Assembly: GCA_014925825.1 (NCBI GenBank)
Contig: JACGCK010000064.1
Coordinates: 62,001 to 126,000 of the forward strand
Length of the DNA: 64,000 nucleotides
Origin: Pholiota molesta
Lineage: Eukaryota > Basidiomycota > Agaricomycetes > Agaricales > Strophariaceae
Direction of reading: 5' to 3'
A model generated the notes under the pieces. The model made no database searches. It was not told the origin of the DNA and was given only the letters and a program-made list of their open reading frames with translations. Shown in pieces: positions 12,437 to 21,356 of this stretch (within the stretch, counting starts at the first letter, position 1; the number at the start of each line of letters is the position of its first letter). A program made the translations under genes and the position numbers.

Positions 12437-12957
12437 CATGCAGACGCTGACTGAAGCATCGATGAGAGACAGTGCAGGTGAGTTCGTAAGGAATCCCAAT
12501 TTCCTATTTCTTACGCTCTCTTCTAGCCATCAAGCAAATATCATACTTGACTATGGGTTTTGCTCCTGCTATATTCGTAGCCGTACGTTTCGCGTTCGAT
12601 TCCGGCCATGCATAATAATACTGAGCTTCATTTCTCCTCCCCAGGGCGTATTCAGCATGAACATCACCGAGCTGAATCCAGCTCTTACGGGACGCTCGCC
12701 CTTTCAAGGACCCAAAGGAGGCATTGTCTGACGAGACGGCAGAGAAAAGTGGTGCCCACTCGGGCGCGCTCCTCCAGGAGCGCCGCGCGGTGGTGTTCAA
12801 GCGTCTGGCTTTCTGGGAGAGGCTGTGGTGGCCTGCTATTCTGGTGTCGACGATGTTGGAGAGGCGGAGGCTGAGCAAGGCGCGGATTCAGAGGAAAGCG
12901 ATGACGCGGGTGGATACTATGAGTGCAAACCCCACTTTCAGTTTCAGGGACAGTTAG
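12437..12957 (+). pseudogene. truncated duplicate of the CorA-like gene 3' end
   Basis: Begins at a CATGCAGACGCTGACTGAAG block matching 9223 of the CorA-like gene. It retains both intron positions and TM1 (similar to FAPAIFVAGVF) but the signature is FSMN instead of FGMN. About 90-140 bp covering TM2 are missing, so the frame runs from the NITELNPA segment into the acidic region and needs a shift to reach the conserved basic tail (QERRAVVFKRLAFWERLWWP), which ends FSFRDS versus FDLRDG in the parent. No N-terminal domain. The similarity continues in the 3' flank to about 13140 (parent flank to about 10010), so this is a segmental duplication, not a retrocopy. Confidence 0.85.
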
Positions 12958-13321
12958 GCTTTGAATGGTATGCTATGTTGTGTTCTTGGTGTCTGTATAT
13001 TTTATAACGATACCCTATATCTATGCATGTCCAGATGTATCTAGCTGCTAGCACTAGTTGCGATTGAACATCAACCACTTGCTCTTCGTTTGAGTCGAAT
13101 AGAGAAGACGACGGAAAACCCGTCCCGTGGCACGCAAAGCGAAATCACAAATTCAAAGCATTGAACGTTCACCGGCACCGGTCACCAGACACTGTGATGT
13201 GGTTATGTCTATGCGGGCCCTCCTAGAGTGTGTTGCTTGGTGGATGCATTGCGAGTGCTTGGAGGGGAGTCAATTCAAAAATTTGGCCCATTGCCTAGCG
13301 CAGTCGCAGGCCCGTAGGTGA

Positions 13322-13379
13322 CACGGCGGACATTCAACTGTCAATTCGGGCCGTTTCTTGCGCTGTTATGTGATACAGA
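13322..13379 (+). repeat. left terminal inverted repeat of the DNA transposon
   Basis: Matches the right end in inverse orientation with about 7 mismatches in 58 bp; the first 23 bases are identical. Confidence 0.75.
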
Positions 13380-14098
13380 GTTAACCTATGAGTTATATAA
13401 TGTCATGTTGCCGGTCACAATTAGGAGATGTCACATTTTCCTCTTTGACGGATGAATATCATACTATCGTTCAAGCAGTTTTGTTTCTTCAAGTCCAGCT
13501 TCTGGGTGAGCGGCCTCGCTTTCGTACATCTATAGAGTTTAGAAATTGTAACTTCTCATCTAGTCACCTTCATTTAGGAATTGGGCTCGGGTCCCCGGCT
13601 TTTTATGCATCATAACTGGATCAAAAGGTATAGATGTCATACCTTGCAGCTTTCGTTGCATCTGAGGCGAATTTTTGTGTCGAATCATTGTATCTTAGAT
13701 GCTGTATATATAATGACTCGTTTATTACATATGTTTAATGCTGTACATATACAAATTGACTAATATTTATAAATTTATAGAAAAGAAAGATAATGACCCC
13801 TCACTTAGTCAATATGAAAGCCCATGAATATCATCATGTATTGGTTCTAGCATGGTTGAAAATTTGCTGAGTGTTCACAATATCAACAGGTGGACGCGGA
13901 ATCTACTAAATATTTACTTGATCATTCGAGGAACGGGAATTCCGAATTTGGGGACTAGTTATAGAATATATTGCCATGAACTCCGTGTAGGATGTGCAAA
14001 AAATCGGGGCTAAATATGCACTGAATAATTGTCCTAAGAAACAGAAGGGTGTATGGCGCAAATTTTTGCACAGGGCGTCCTGATATGAACGGAAGAAA

Positions 14099-14228
14099 GT
14101 GCGTACGAGCGTCGAGCAGAAACAAAATTGCGTGACAGCTTTTATTGTGACCTAACAAATGCATAGTTGCCGGAAATATCTGCATAACCTAACAGCGCAA
14201 GCGGCGGCCCGACTTGACAGTTGAATGT
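14099..14228 (+). repeat. 130-bp direct duplication flanking the nested insertion (left copy)
   Basis: Identical by eye to 20503-20632 (starts GTGCGTACGAGCGTCGAGCA, ends TTGACAGTTGAATGT). It is the inner part of the host transposon's right end, now present on both sides of the 6.27-kb insertion. Confidence 0.85.
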
Positions 14229-14575
14229 TCGGGTTTGAATATTATTTACACTAGTCCAATTAGACCACCCAAGACTCGTAGTCACATGCGAATTTTCCCC
14301 ACACTGGCCTTGCCGTGTGGATGACCCCCCATTGCGCTGGCCTTGCCGCGCAATATTATTTAGAGGCCACGCTGAGCTGGCCCACCGCTCATAGCAATGT
14401 CTGCCTCACCTTTAATAGAAAGCCTTTCACAGCGGCTTTATTTTTGTCCGGCATGTGACTCAACTAAGAGGAAGGAAAATTTAAGACAAACTGACTCGTA
14501 AACTGGTTTGTCTTTCTCTTCCACCTTCCTCCACTCGCCTTTTGCAGAGGCTCGCTATCATATTTTCAAAACACC
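14229..14575 (+). repeat. Ngaro A1 repeat (left end)
   Basis: Starts TCGGGTTTGAATATTATTTA and ends CAAAACACC. The same 347 bp recur as A2 at 19194-19540 with about one visible difference. It lies 40 bp before the gag start and probably carries the promoter and 5' leader. Confidence 0.9.
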
Positions 14576-14614
14576 TAAACTTCGTCATCGTTTCACTCAA
14601 ATCTTATTTTACCA

Positions 14615-16009
14615 ATGAGTTATGAAGCTTCTTTCGCCCGAAGTGTTCCCATCACCGAAGAACCCGCCAATCCCAGTGATGGCGGATCAAGAATCGAGGG
14701 CGTCCCGAACCCCGAGCCTCCTGCTCAGGATGTCCAGCCTCGGAGAAGGGACGGACGAAGTCGAACTACGCAGAGAGTCAACACCGAACTCCTCGCCGAT
14801 ATTGACAAACGACTCGCCGATTTTCGAGAAGGGAAAATTTCAAAGGCACGAACCATCGCATACATCACGTCAAGATTGGACTTCTCGGATAGGGAAGGCG
14901 TGGACGAATCTCAAAAAGAAACCGCCCTTGCCGAATTCCTCGGAGTCATCGAGTCTTTTGAGCGCCATGCTAACGACGCAGCCAGGCGAGGCGCTCATGC
15001 CGCCGCCGGACTCAACAGTCAAGCGGCAGCGCAAGCGCCCGAGCCTCCTCGAGCGCCTACAACCGCCGTCGATCAGGAAGTCGAATCCCTCCTCGAAAAT
15101 CTTTCCCCGTCGAAGAAGCGAGCAAGACCAAACGACGAAGGATCTGATGATGAGAGTGGAGGATACGAGTCCGATGGAGGAGGAGAAAGCAATAAGAAGC
15201 AGAAGTTATTCGAGCGAGACATGCCGTGGTTCCAGCGGGAACTTACCGCCCGGAAAATCTCCGACCCCAGCTGCGCCGAAACCAGACGAATCCTCAGCCT
15301 CCTTGGGAACGACGTCAGTACTGTCAAACGCTGGATCCAGCAATCCTCGACTGCGCCGCTCGGTTTCCCCAGCTCCGAGTGGGAGAACATCATCCGAGGA
15401 AATGCCATCGACCTCGACAAAGTGTTCTCAGCGCTGCACCTCGTCGCACCTACTAAAGAGAACGTTGGACGCGTGGGATCGACTACGATCAGCCTCGGCG
15501 ACACTGAGCCACTCCGACGCATTCAGACCAGCGGAGACTGGTTCGCAGCTTGGCGCGAGGCCGCGAAAGCGACCGCGTTTGTCTTCCCTCATAGACGAGA
15601 CGAACTCTGGGACTATGGCGACTACATCGGACGGGAATTCTCAGCCAAAACCCCCTCTGCCCACCGCAAGATCATCTTGTACGACGCCGCCGTCCGCAAC
15701 ATGGTCGGCGGCGGGCAGAGTATCCTCCTCACCGACCGCTACAAGTTCGATCACATCTACTCGGCTATCATCCCGGCTGACGGAATCCAGTCCGACGTTG
15801 GACGATCAGGGGCATCAACTTCTCGCAACGGATCACGAGCTCGCGGATCAGACATCTGTAAGCGATTCAATGCGTTCTACTGCCCCGACGGAAGCTCCTG
15901 CAAGTACAAGCACATCTGCAAACGCTGCAAGAAGCAAGGACACGGACAGCACGAGTGCGAGAGCGGAAAAGAAGCTGAAGGAAAGGCTGGCGCGTGGGCT
16001 TCGGCCTAA
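14615..16009 (+). CDS. Ngaro gag-like protein
   Basis: 464 residues, single open frame. The N-terminal half is polar and charged with a Ser/Asp/Glu-rich, Lys-containing stretch around residues 165-200 (KKRARPNDEGSDDESGGY). The central part (about 200-400) is the likely capsid region. The C-terminus holds two metal-binding elements: a CCCH-like knuckle (CKRFNAFYCPDGSSCKYKH) directly followed by a CKRCKKQGHGQHEC knuckle, expected to bind the element RNA. The start ATG at 14615 is 7 nt before a second ATG at 14622 that opens the pol frame. Confidence 0.85.
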   Translation: MSYEASFARSVPITEEPANPSDGGSRIEGVPNPEPPAQDVQPRRRDGRSRTTQRVNTELLADIDKRLADFREGKISKARTIAYITSRLDFSDREGVDESQKETALAEFLGVIESFERHANDAARRGAHAAAGLNSQAAAQAPEPPRAPTTAVDQEVESLLENLSPSKKRARPNDEGSDDESGGYESDGGGESNKKQKLFERDMPWFQRELTARKISDPSCAETRRILSLLGNDVSTVKRWIQQSSTAPLGFPSSEWENIIRGNAIDLDKVFSALHLVAPTKENVGRVGSTTISLGDTEPLRRIQTSGDWFAAWREAAKATAFVFPHRRDELWDYGDYIGREFSAKTPSAHRKIILYDAAVRNMVGGGQSILLTDRYKFDHIYSAIIPADGIQSDVGRSGASTSRNGSRARGSDICKRFNAFYCPDGSSCKYKHICKRCKKQGHGQHECESGKEAEGKAGAWASA

Positions 16010-17801
16010 GTTCTTGCGTCACAACTTGTGGACGGATGGTGATTATCCTACCGCCCGTTCCGTCGCCGACTGGACTGAGACAGCGGCGCCTCTCCCCTCG
16101 CCCCCACAGAGTGAATTAGACGATCCCGTAGTTAAACAAACCATTGCAGAACACCCTGAATTATTCAAAATTGTTACACCCATTAATGTCGACCGCTTTG
16201 AAGAGTTGCTCCGTGACCATCCCAACCCCGCTTTCGTTGCGTCTGTGTGTCGTGGCCTCCGCGAGGGTTTCTGGCCTTGGGCCGATACCCACAAAGATGG
16301 CTATCCTGTTACGCATGACGCTTCCCTACCCCCTCCGCGCGATCAACGCGAAGCCGATTTTTTGGAGAGTCAACGTCAAGAAGAAATTGCCAAAGGCCGT
16401 TTCTCTCCCTCGTTCGGCCCTGACCTCTTGCCTGGCATGTACAGCATGCCCATTCATGCTGTTCCTAAGCCCAACTCTGACGATTTGCGCATGGTCACTG
16501 ACCAGAGCGCCGGCGAATTCTCTCTTAATTCCATGATCCCTCGAGAAGCGATCTCAGGCTACCCACTCGACAACATGAAACGCCTGGGAGAACTCCTCCT
16601 TCATATCCGGAAGACCGAAGGCGATGGTCGTCTCGTTATGATTAAGTCAGATGTTGCTGAGGCTTATCGCTTAATGCCTATGCACCCTCATTGGCAGATT
16701 AAGCAGGTCAACACTATCAATGGAACACGAAACGTTGACAGGAACAACGCTTTTGGAGGCAGGGGCTCAGGTTGTATTTGGATCGCCTTCAATGGCCTCG
16801 TCACTTGGATCGCGATCCACGTTCGAGGACTGGTTTGGCTTTGTGTCTACTCCGATGACTCCTTCATGCCAGAGTGGAGTGACCGCATTTCCTGGGACCC
16901 TATTTTTCAGAAAGAACTTCCATCAAGTCAGGTACAGCTCCTTGAGCTTTGGCGCGAACTCGGGATCCCTTACAAAGAGAAGAAGCAAATATCCGGCTCA
17001 CCGCTCACCGTCATCGGAATCGACGTCGACCCTAACGCCATGACCCTCACTCTTCCCCCCAAGGCACGAGCTGATCTCCTGGCAGAAATCACTGATTTTT
17101 GCCACCTCCCCGACGGTGTTCGTGGCGTGAAGCACACTTTGCGCCGCTGGCAGCGTCTCGCCGGTTGGTTGAACTGGGCGTTTAATGTTTTCCCTTTACT
17201 CCGCCCTTGTTTAAACAACTTTTATCCCAAAATCGCAGGAAAGGATGCCCCCAACCAAACCATTTGGACTAACGTTCCCGTGCGCCGTGATCTCGAATGG
17301 GCCGCCAACCATATTCGCACATCCGATGGCATTCACCTCCTTCGCTCATTCGACTGGGGAATCGATGACGCTGACGTCGTTATTTTTTGCGACGCCTGCC
17401 TTGAAGGTATGGGTTTTTGGTACCCAAACCTCGACTCGGGTTTCTACGCTCCTGTGCCAGTGGCCGCCTCCAGTGAATTTATTTCCGTTTATGAAGCTTT
17501 GTGTGTTCTCTCCGCCCTAGAACACGCATCATCCCGCCTCGACGCCCCATCTCGCATTATTATTTTCACAGACAACTCCAACACTGTCGACATGTTCGCC
17601 TCCCTTCGTGCGCCTCCTCAATACAATGAAATCTTGAAGGCGTCCGTAGATATTCGCTTGGCGACTGAGCACCAACTCCGAGTTCTCCACGTCCCTGGCG
17701 AGCGAAATGAGGTGGCTGACGCCATTTCTCGCCGCCTCTTCGCACAAGCGCTCACTCTTCGTCCTCAACTTACTTTCACTCTTTTGAACCCCCTCGAGTG
17801 A
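14622..17801 (+). CDS. Ngaro pol: reverse transcriptase - RNase H
   Basis: 1059-codon frame in the +1 phase relative to gag. The first ~460 codons overlap gag and show no recognisable domain (Ser/Pro/Arg-rich). Recognisable homology starts near 15950 (KKLKERLARGLRPKFLRHNL). RT motifs follow: GMYSMPIHAVPKP, LRMVTDQSAGEFSLN, MIKSDVAEAYRLMPMH (first catalytic Asp), FGGR, and VYSDDSF (YxDD box, near 16848). RNase H of the DIRS/Ngaro type follows with catalytic residues in VIFCDACLEGMG, YEALCVLSALEH, IIFTDNSNTVD and NEVADAISR. Translation could begin at 14622 by leaky scanning or arise by frameshifting from gag. The RT-RH part has no stop or missing catalytic residue. Confidence 0.9.
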   Translation: MKLLSPEVFPSPKNPPIPVMADQESRASRTPSLLLRMSSLGEGTDEVELRRESTPNSSPILTNDSPIFEKGKFQRHEPSHTSRQDWTSRIGKAWTNLKKKPPLPNSSESSSLLSAMLTTQPGEALMPPPDSTVKRQRKRPSLLERLQPPSIRKSNPSSKIFPRRRSEQDQTTKDLMMRVEDTSPMEEEKAIRSRSYSSETCRGSSGNLPPGKSPTPAAPKPDESSASLGTTSVLSNAGSSNPRLRRSVSPAPSGRTSSEEMPSTSTKCSQRCTSSHLLKRTLDAWDRLRSASATLSHSDAFRPAETGSQLGARPRKRPRLSSLIDETNSGTMATTSDGNSQPKPPLPTARSSCTTPPSATWSAAGRVSSSPTATSSITSTRLSSRLTESSPTLDDQGHQLLATDHELADQTSVSDSMRSTAPTEAPASTSTSANAARSKDTDSTSARAEKKLKERLARGLRPKFLRHNLWTDGDYPTARSVADWTETAAPLPSPPQSELDDPVVKQTIAEHPELFKIVTPINVDRFEELLRDHPNPAFVASVCRGLREGFWPWADTHKDGYPVTHDASLPPPRDQREADFLESQRQEEIAKGRFSPSFGPDLLPGMYSMPIHAVPKPNSDDLRMVTDQSAGEFSLNSMIPREAISGYPLDNMKRLGELLLHIRKTEGDGRLVMIKSDVAEAYRLMPMHPHWQIKQVNTINGTRNVDRNNAFGGRGSGCIWIAFNGLVTWIAIHVRGLVWLCVYSDDSFMPEWSDRISWDPIFQKELPSSQVQLLELWRELGIPYKEKKQISGSPLTVIGIDVDPNAMTLTLPPKARADLLAEITDFCHLPDGVRGVKHTLRRWQRLAGWLNWAFNVFPLLRPCLNNFYPKIAGKDAPNQTIWTNVPVRRDLEWAANHIRTSDGIHLLRSFDWGIDDADVVIFCDACLEGMGFWYPNLDSGFYAPVPVAASSEFISVYEALCVLSALEHASSRLDAPSRIIIFTDNSNTVDMFASLRAPPQYNEILKASVDIRLATEHQLRVLHVPGERNEVADAISRRLFAQALTLRPQLTFTLLNPLE

Positions 17802-17820
17802 CGCTGGGGGCAGCCAGAAA

Positions 17821-18830
17821 ATGATTTCCTCTGGTGTTCGCTCCAGGCAACGCCCCCGCGAACCCTGGACGCGCGAGCGCCTCCTCCATGAGCGCGCGAT
17901 TTGTCTCGGACAAGCGATTGATACAGGTACCTGGAAAAATTATGGGTCCGCACTAAATTCATATCTCGACTTCGTGCGCCTTCACGATTTTCCAGTTGAC
18001 CCGACACCCGACACCCTATCTTTCTACACCGTATGGAAGTCCTCCCATCTCAAACCCAAGTCAGTAAAATCGTATCTTTCTGGCATATGCCAGCAATTAG
18101 AACCCTATTTTCCGGACGTTCGCAAAAACCGCCATTCACCTCTAGTCCACCGAACCTTGCAAGGATGCTTGCGCCGTCACGGAAGTCCCACGGACCGTAA
18201 GCGCGCGCTTACTATCCGTGACTTAGAGGACGTCGTTGAACATTTCGCCAGTTCGTCAGATCACGACGACCTTCTCTTCGTGGCAATGCTATTGACTGGT
18301 TTCTTCGCGTTAATGCGCTTAGGCGAAATGACCTATGCGGATGACACCACCTTACGCGATCCTCGAAAGGTTACAACTCGGGCCTCCGTGAAAGTCGATG
18401 GCGATCTATTTCAATTTTTCCTTCCAAGCCACAAAGCCGACAAACAATTTGAAGGAAATATGTAATGGTTCGTCGAAACTGCATGAAAGCCGACCCATTC
18501 GCAGCTTTCCTCTCCTACCTGACATCTCGCGACCATCGCTTTCCCTACAACTCCGCGCTCTGGATCACCAGCACCGGACGCATGCCCACGCGCTCTTTCT
18601 TCATGCGCCGCATTCGAACATTTTTCGAGAAGGACGTTGGTGGACATTCTATGCGCGCAGGCGGTGCAACCTTCATGGCTGAATGTGGCTGCCCTCCTTC
18701 CCTCATCCAAGCCGCTGGCCGATGGGCATCCGAAGCATTTCAACTTTACATTCGCAAAAACCCCATCCTTCTCCAAGCGTTACTTTTTGCTCGCGACAGG
18801 CGTCAGGCGGTCTATATTCACTCGTCTTGA
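17821..18830 (+). pseudogene. Ngaro tyrosine recombinase, split by a frameshift
   Basis: Starts 20 bp after pol. The first frame (17821-18465) carries the core-binding SAM-like domain (TGTWKNYGSALNSYLDFVRL) and the first catalytic Arg (LTGFFALMRLGEM). It stops at TAA in ATGTAATGG; a second frame starts at the overlapping ATG (18465-18830) with the HxxR box (GGHSMRAGGATF), GRW and the tyrosine region (FQLYIRKNP). Catalytic residues are therefore all present but in two frames offset by one base. A 1-bp deletion near 18460 is the simple explanation; termination-reinitiation at the TAATG overlap is possible but would give two half-enzymes. Confidence 0.85.
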
Positions 18831-19038
18831 GTACTCCTCACATCCCTTACGGTCATCTTCTGCCCTACCTATTTTTTTCCTTTCTTATTCTCATTTTCCT
18901 CACTAATCTTAATCATTTCTTGACTTCAACTTAACCTCTTCATCCTCTTTTCACTCGTCATATTTTTTACAAGCTCAAAAAAAAAAAAAAAAAAGCCTTT
19001 TTCCCCTTTCACTTTCTTCTTTTTCGATAGGGCTTATA

Positions 19039-19088
19039 GCCGTACCGTACATCAAGACGAATATACATGCGAGGTGTCTGGCACCGAG
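19039..19088 (+). repeat. Ngaro B1 repeat
   Basis: 50 bp starting GCCGTACCGTACATCAAGAC and ending TCTGGCACCGAG; repeated as B2 at 19673-19722. The poly-A tract at about 18980 and B1 lie between the recombinase and A2. Confidence 0.85.
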
Positions 19089-19193
19089 CCGACACCTTGC
19101 CATTTTAAGCCTACACCTGATAGCCTTCGAGCACCAATTTCCCACGAACACTTATATTCGCCTCTGCAAACACACGAGTCTAGGTAAAATTGG

Positions 19194-19540
19194 TCGGGTT
19201 TGAATATTATTTACACTAGTCCAATTAGACCGCCCAAGACTCGTAGTCACATGCGAATTTTCCCCACACTGGCCTTGCCGTGTGGATGACCCCCCATTGC
19301 GCTGGCCTTGCCGCGCAATATTATTTAGAGGCCACGCTGAGCTGGCCCACCGCTCATAGCAATGTCTGCCTCACCTTTAATAGAAAGCCTTTCACAGCGG
19401 CTTTATTTTTGTCCGGCATGTGACTCAACTAAGAGGAAGGAAAATTTAAGACAAACTGACTCGTAAACTGGTTTGTCTTTCTCTTCCACCTTCCTCCACT
19501 CGCCTTTTGCAGAGGCTCGCTATCATATTTTCAAAACACC
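19194..19540 (+). repeat. Ngaro A2 repeat
   Basis: 347-bp direct copy of A1 (14229-14575). Its position between B1 and B2 gives the split-direct-repeat arrangement. Confidence 0.9.
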
Positions 19541-19672
19541 CACCCACCTCAACCCCTTTTTTCTGTCTCTCCTGATTTATTTATTTTCCCTTACTTTTAT
19601 TCCATTTTCATATGCCTTGTCCTTTTTCTTAACCTCCCTAACTTTTTACATAACTACTTTGTACCAAGCCGT

Positions 19673-19722
19673 GCCGTACCGTACATCAAGACGAATATAC
19701 ATGCGAGGTGTCTGGCACCGAG
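19673..19722 (+). repeat. Ngaro B2 repeat (right end of the complete element)
   Basis: 50-bp direct copy of B1. The next base pairs belong to the inverted truncated Ngaro copy. Confidence 0.85.
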
Positions 19723-20503
19723 GAAGGTGGAAGAGAAAGACAAACCAGTTTACGAGTCAGTTTGTCTTAAATTTTCCTTCCTCTTAGTTGAGTCACATGC
19801 CGGACAAAAATAAAGCCGCTGTGAAAGGCTTTCTATTAAAGGTGAGGCAGACATTGCTATGAGCGGTGGGCCAGCTCAGCGTGGCCTCTAAATAATATTG
19901 CGCGGCAAGGCCAGCGCAATGGGGGGTCATCCACACGGCAAGGCCAGTGTGGGGAAAATTCGCATGTGACTACGAGTCTTGGGTGGTCTAATTGGACTAG
20001 TGTAAATAATATTCAAACCCGACCAATTTTACCTAGACTCGTGTGTTTGCAGAGGCGAATATAAGTGTTCGTGGGAAATTGGTGCTCGAAGGCTATCAGG
20101 TGTAGGCTTAAAATGGCAAGGTGTCGGCTCGGTGCCAGACACCTCGCATGTATATTCGTCTTGATGTACGGTACGGCTATAAGCCCTATCGAAAAAGAAG
20201 AAAGTGAAAGGGGAAAAAGGCTTTTTTTTTTTTTTTTTGAGCTTGTAAAAAATATGACGAGTGAAAAGAGGATGAAGAGGTTAAGTTGAAGTCAAGAAAT
20301 GATTAAGATTAGTGAGGAAAATGAGAATAAGAAAGGAAAAAAATAGGTAGGGCAGAAGATGACCGTAAGGGATGTGAGGAGTACTCAAGACGAGTGAATA
20401 TAGACCGCCTGACGCCTGTCGCGAGCAAAAAGTAACGCTTGGAGAAGGATGGGGTTTTTGCGAATGTAAAGTTGAAATGCTTCGGATGCCCATCGGCCAG
20501 CGG
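19720..20503 (-). mobile_element. truncated second Ngaro copy, inverted
   Basis: On the minus strand this reads: last ~120 bp of the recombinase (from the GRWASEAF region), poly-A tract, B1, then A2 cut after about 303 bp. It has no A1, gag or pol. It abuts the complete element directly with no spacer and ends at the right copy of the 130-bp duplication, so both copies entered, or rearranged, within one site of the host transposon. Confidence 0.85.
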
Positions 20504-20632
20504 TGCGTACGAGCGTCGAGCAGAAACAAAATTGCGTGACAGCTTTTATTGTGACCTAACAAATGCATAGTTGCCGGAAATATCTGCATAACCTAACAGC
20601 GCAAGCGGCGGCCCGACTTGACAGTTGAATGT
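20503..20632 (+). repeat. 130-bp direct duplication flanking the nested insertion (right copy)
   Basis: Second copy of 14099-14228. This copy continues into the outermost bases of the host transposon's right end, whereas the left copy stops where the Ngaro element begins. Confidence 0.85.
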
Positions 20633-20640
20633 CCGCCGTG
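20583..20640 (-). repeat. right terminal inverted repeat of the DNA transposon
   Basis: Ends TTGACAGTTGAATGTCCGCC then GTG, followed by the TGA target duplication at 20641-20643. Partner of 13322-13379. Confidence 0.75.
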
Positions 20641-20643
20641 TGA

Positions 20644-21356
20644 AGGTCGACTGTTGTGTCTATAAATAGATTCTGCATTGATCACTGCCTATCGCGAATA
20701 CTTATGGGAAATGGAACCGTGAACAGCAATGACTCTGAGTGACGAAACACAAATACAACATGAGAACGGAGAACATACACTACTTGTCCTGAGTTAAATA
20801 AATGCCTACTATATTCGGTTTTAGAAAAGCCTGCTTGAAGCCTGCCGTTGGTTTCAAGATACCAACGACCTTGGTGAGATGGAAATGCACCAGAAAGCCG
20901 CCCTGCTCTTCCTTTAAGTTCAAGCTTTCAGAGTGACTTTACGGCTCATCATAATTTAGATGCGCAAGCACGAGGCCAATGGGAGGCGATCTAATAGCAA
21001 CACCCAAAGGCCATGAGGCAGAGCTCAACTGCGCGGCGCCTCGAGGAGGCGGAGAGGCGTCGGGATGTAATACTAATAGTTTACCCCCGTTCCGGTGTTG
21101 GGTTGGGTGGGCAATGATGCTGCAATCATACGATAAGGGGCCATCCGAAGCTCTCTGTGAGGTAGGTAGCGGTGATAGTTATATATCTGCCCAACGTGTT
21201 GAAAATACTGGCCACTGGCCGAAAATAGGCCTTGAAGAAGAATTAGCTCTCCGTGTCGACCGTCGTCGTGTTACACCTGTCTTGCGTGTGCTTTACAGGG
21301 CCTAGTTAAGAATTGTCGTCGTACGGGCAATGGGCCATGGATGCGCCTTTGCATTA
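20644..21356. other. intergenic between transposon and duplication arm
   Basis: No gene recognised. Short open frames only. Confidence 0.5.

Larger units (their letters stand above)
14229..19722 (+). mobile_element. Ngaro-like tyrosine-recombinase (YR) retrotransposon
   Basis: Order is A1 repeat, gag, RT-RNase H, tyrosine recombinase, B1, A2, B2. These split direct repeats (A1 = A2, B1 = B2) are diagnostic of Ngaro/PAT-type elements in the DIRS order, which integrate through a tyrosine recombinase and a circular intermediate rather than a DDE integrase. No methyltransferase domain, which also favours Ngaro over DIRS1. A1/A2 (347 bp) and B1/B2 (50 bp) are nearly identical, pointing to a recent insertion. 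The recombinase frame is broken by one shift, so this copy is probably not autonomous now. Confidence 0.9.
18712..20503. repeat. near-perfect palindrome with ~785-bp arms and 223-bp loop
   Basis: Left arm 18712-19496 (3' end of the recombinase, B1, most of A2) is repeated in inverse orientation at 19720-20503. The arms look almost identical; one clear difference is GACCGCCC in A2 versus GACCACCC in the inverted copy and A1. The loop 19497-19719 contains the end of A2, the A2-B2 linker and most of B2. The two copies share a 3-bp GAG at the junction with B2, suggesting microhomology. Confidence 0.9.
13322..20640. mobile_element. non-autonomous DNA transposon with CACGG terminal inverted repeats, carrying nested retrotransposon
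   Basis: The outer ends are imperfect inverted repeats of about 58 bp starting CACGGCGGACATTCAACTGT (13322-13379 and the reverse complement of 20583-20640), flanked on both sides by TGA (13319-13321 and 20641-20643), a likely 3-bp target duplication. CAC-starting TIRs with 3-bp duplications are features of the EnSpm/CACTA (CMC) group, which includes the basidiomycete Plavaka elements; assignment to that group is inference. Without the nested insertion (14229-20502) the element is only about 1 kb and has no transposase, so it would need help in trans. It landed just beyond the duplicated CorA flank. Confidence 0.7.

Noticed and set aside
15073..15522. 149-codon open frame on the minus strand inside gag
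   Set aside because: Antisense shadow of the gag coding region; no start context, motif or independent support.
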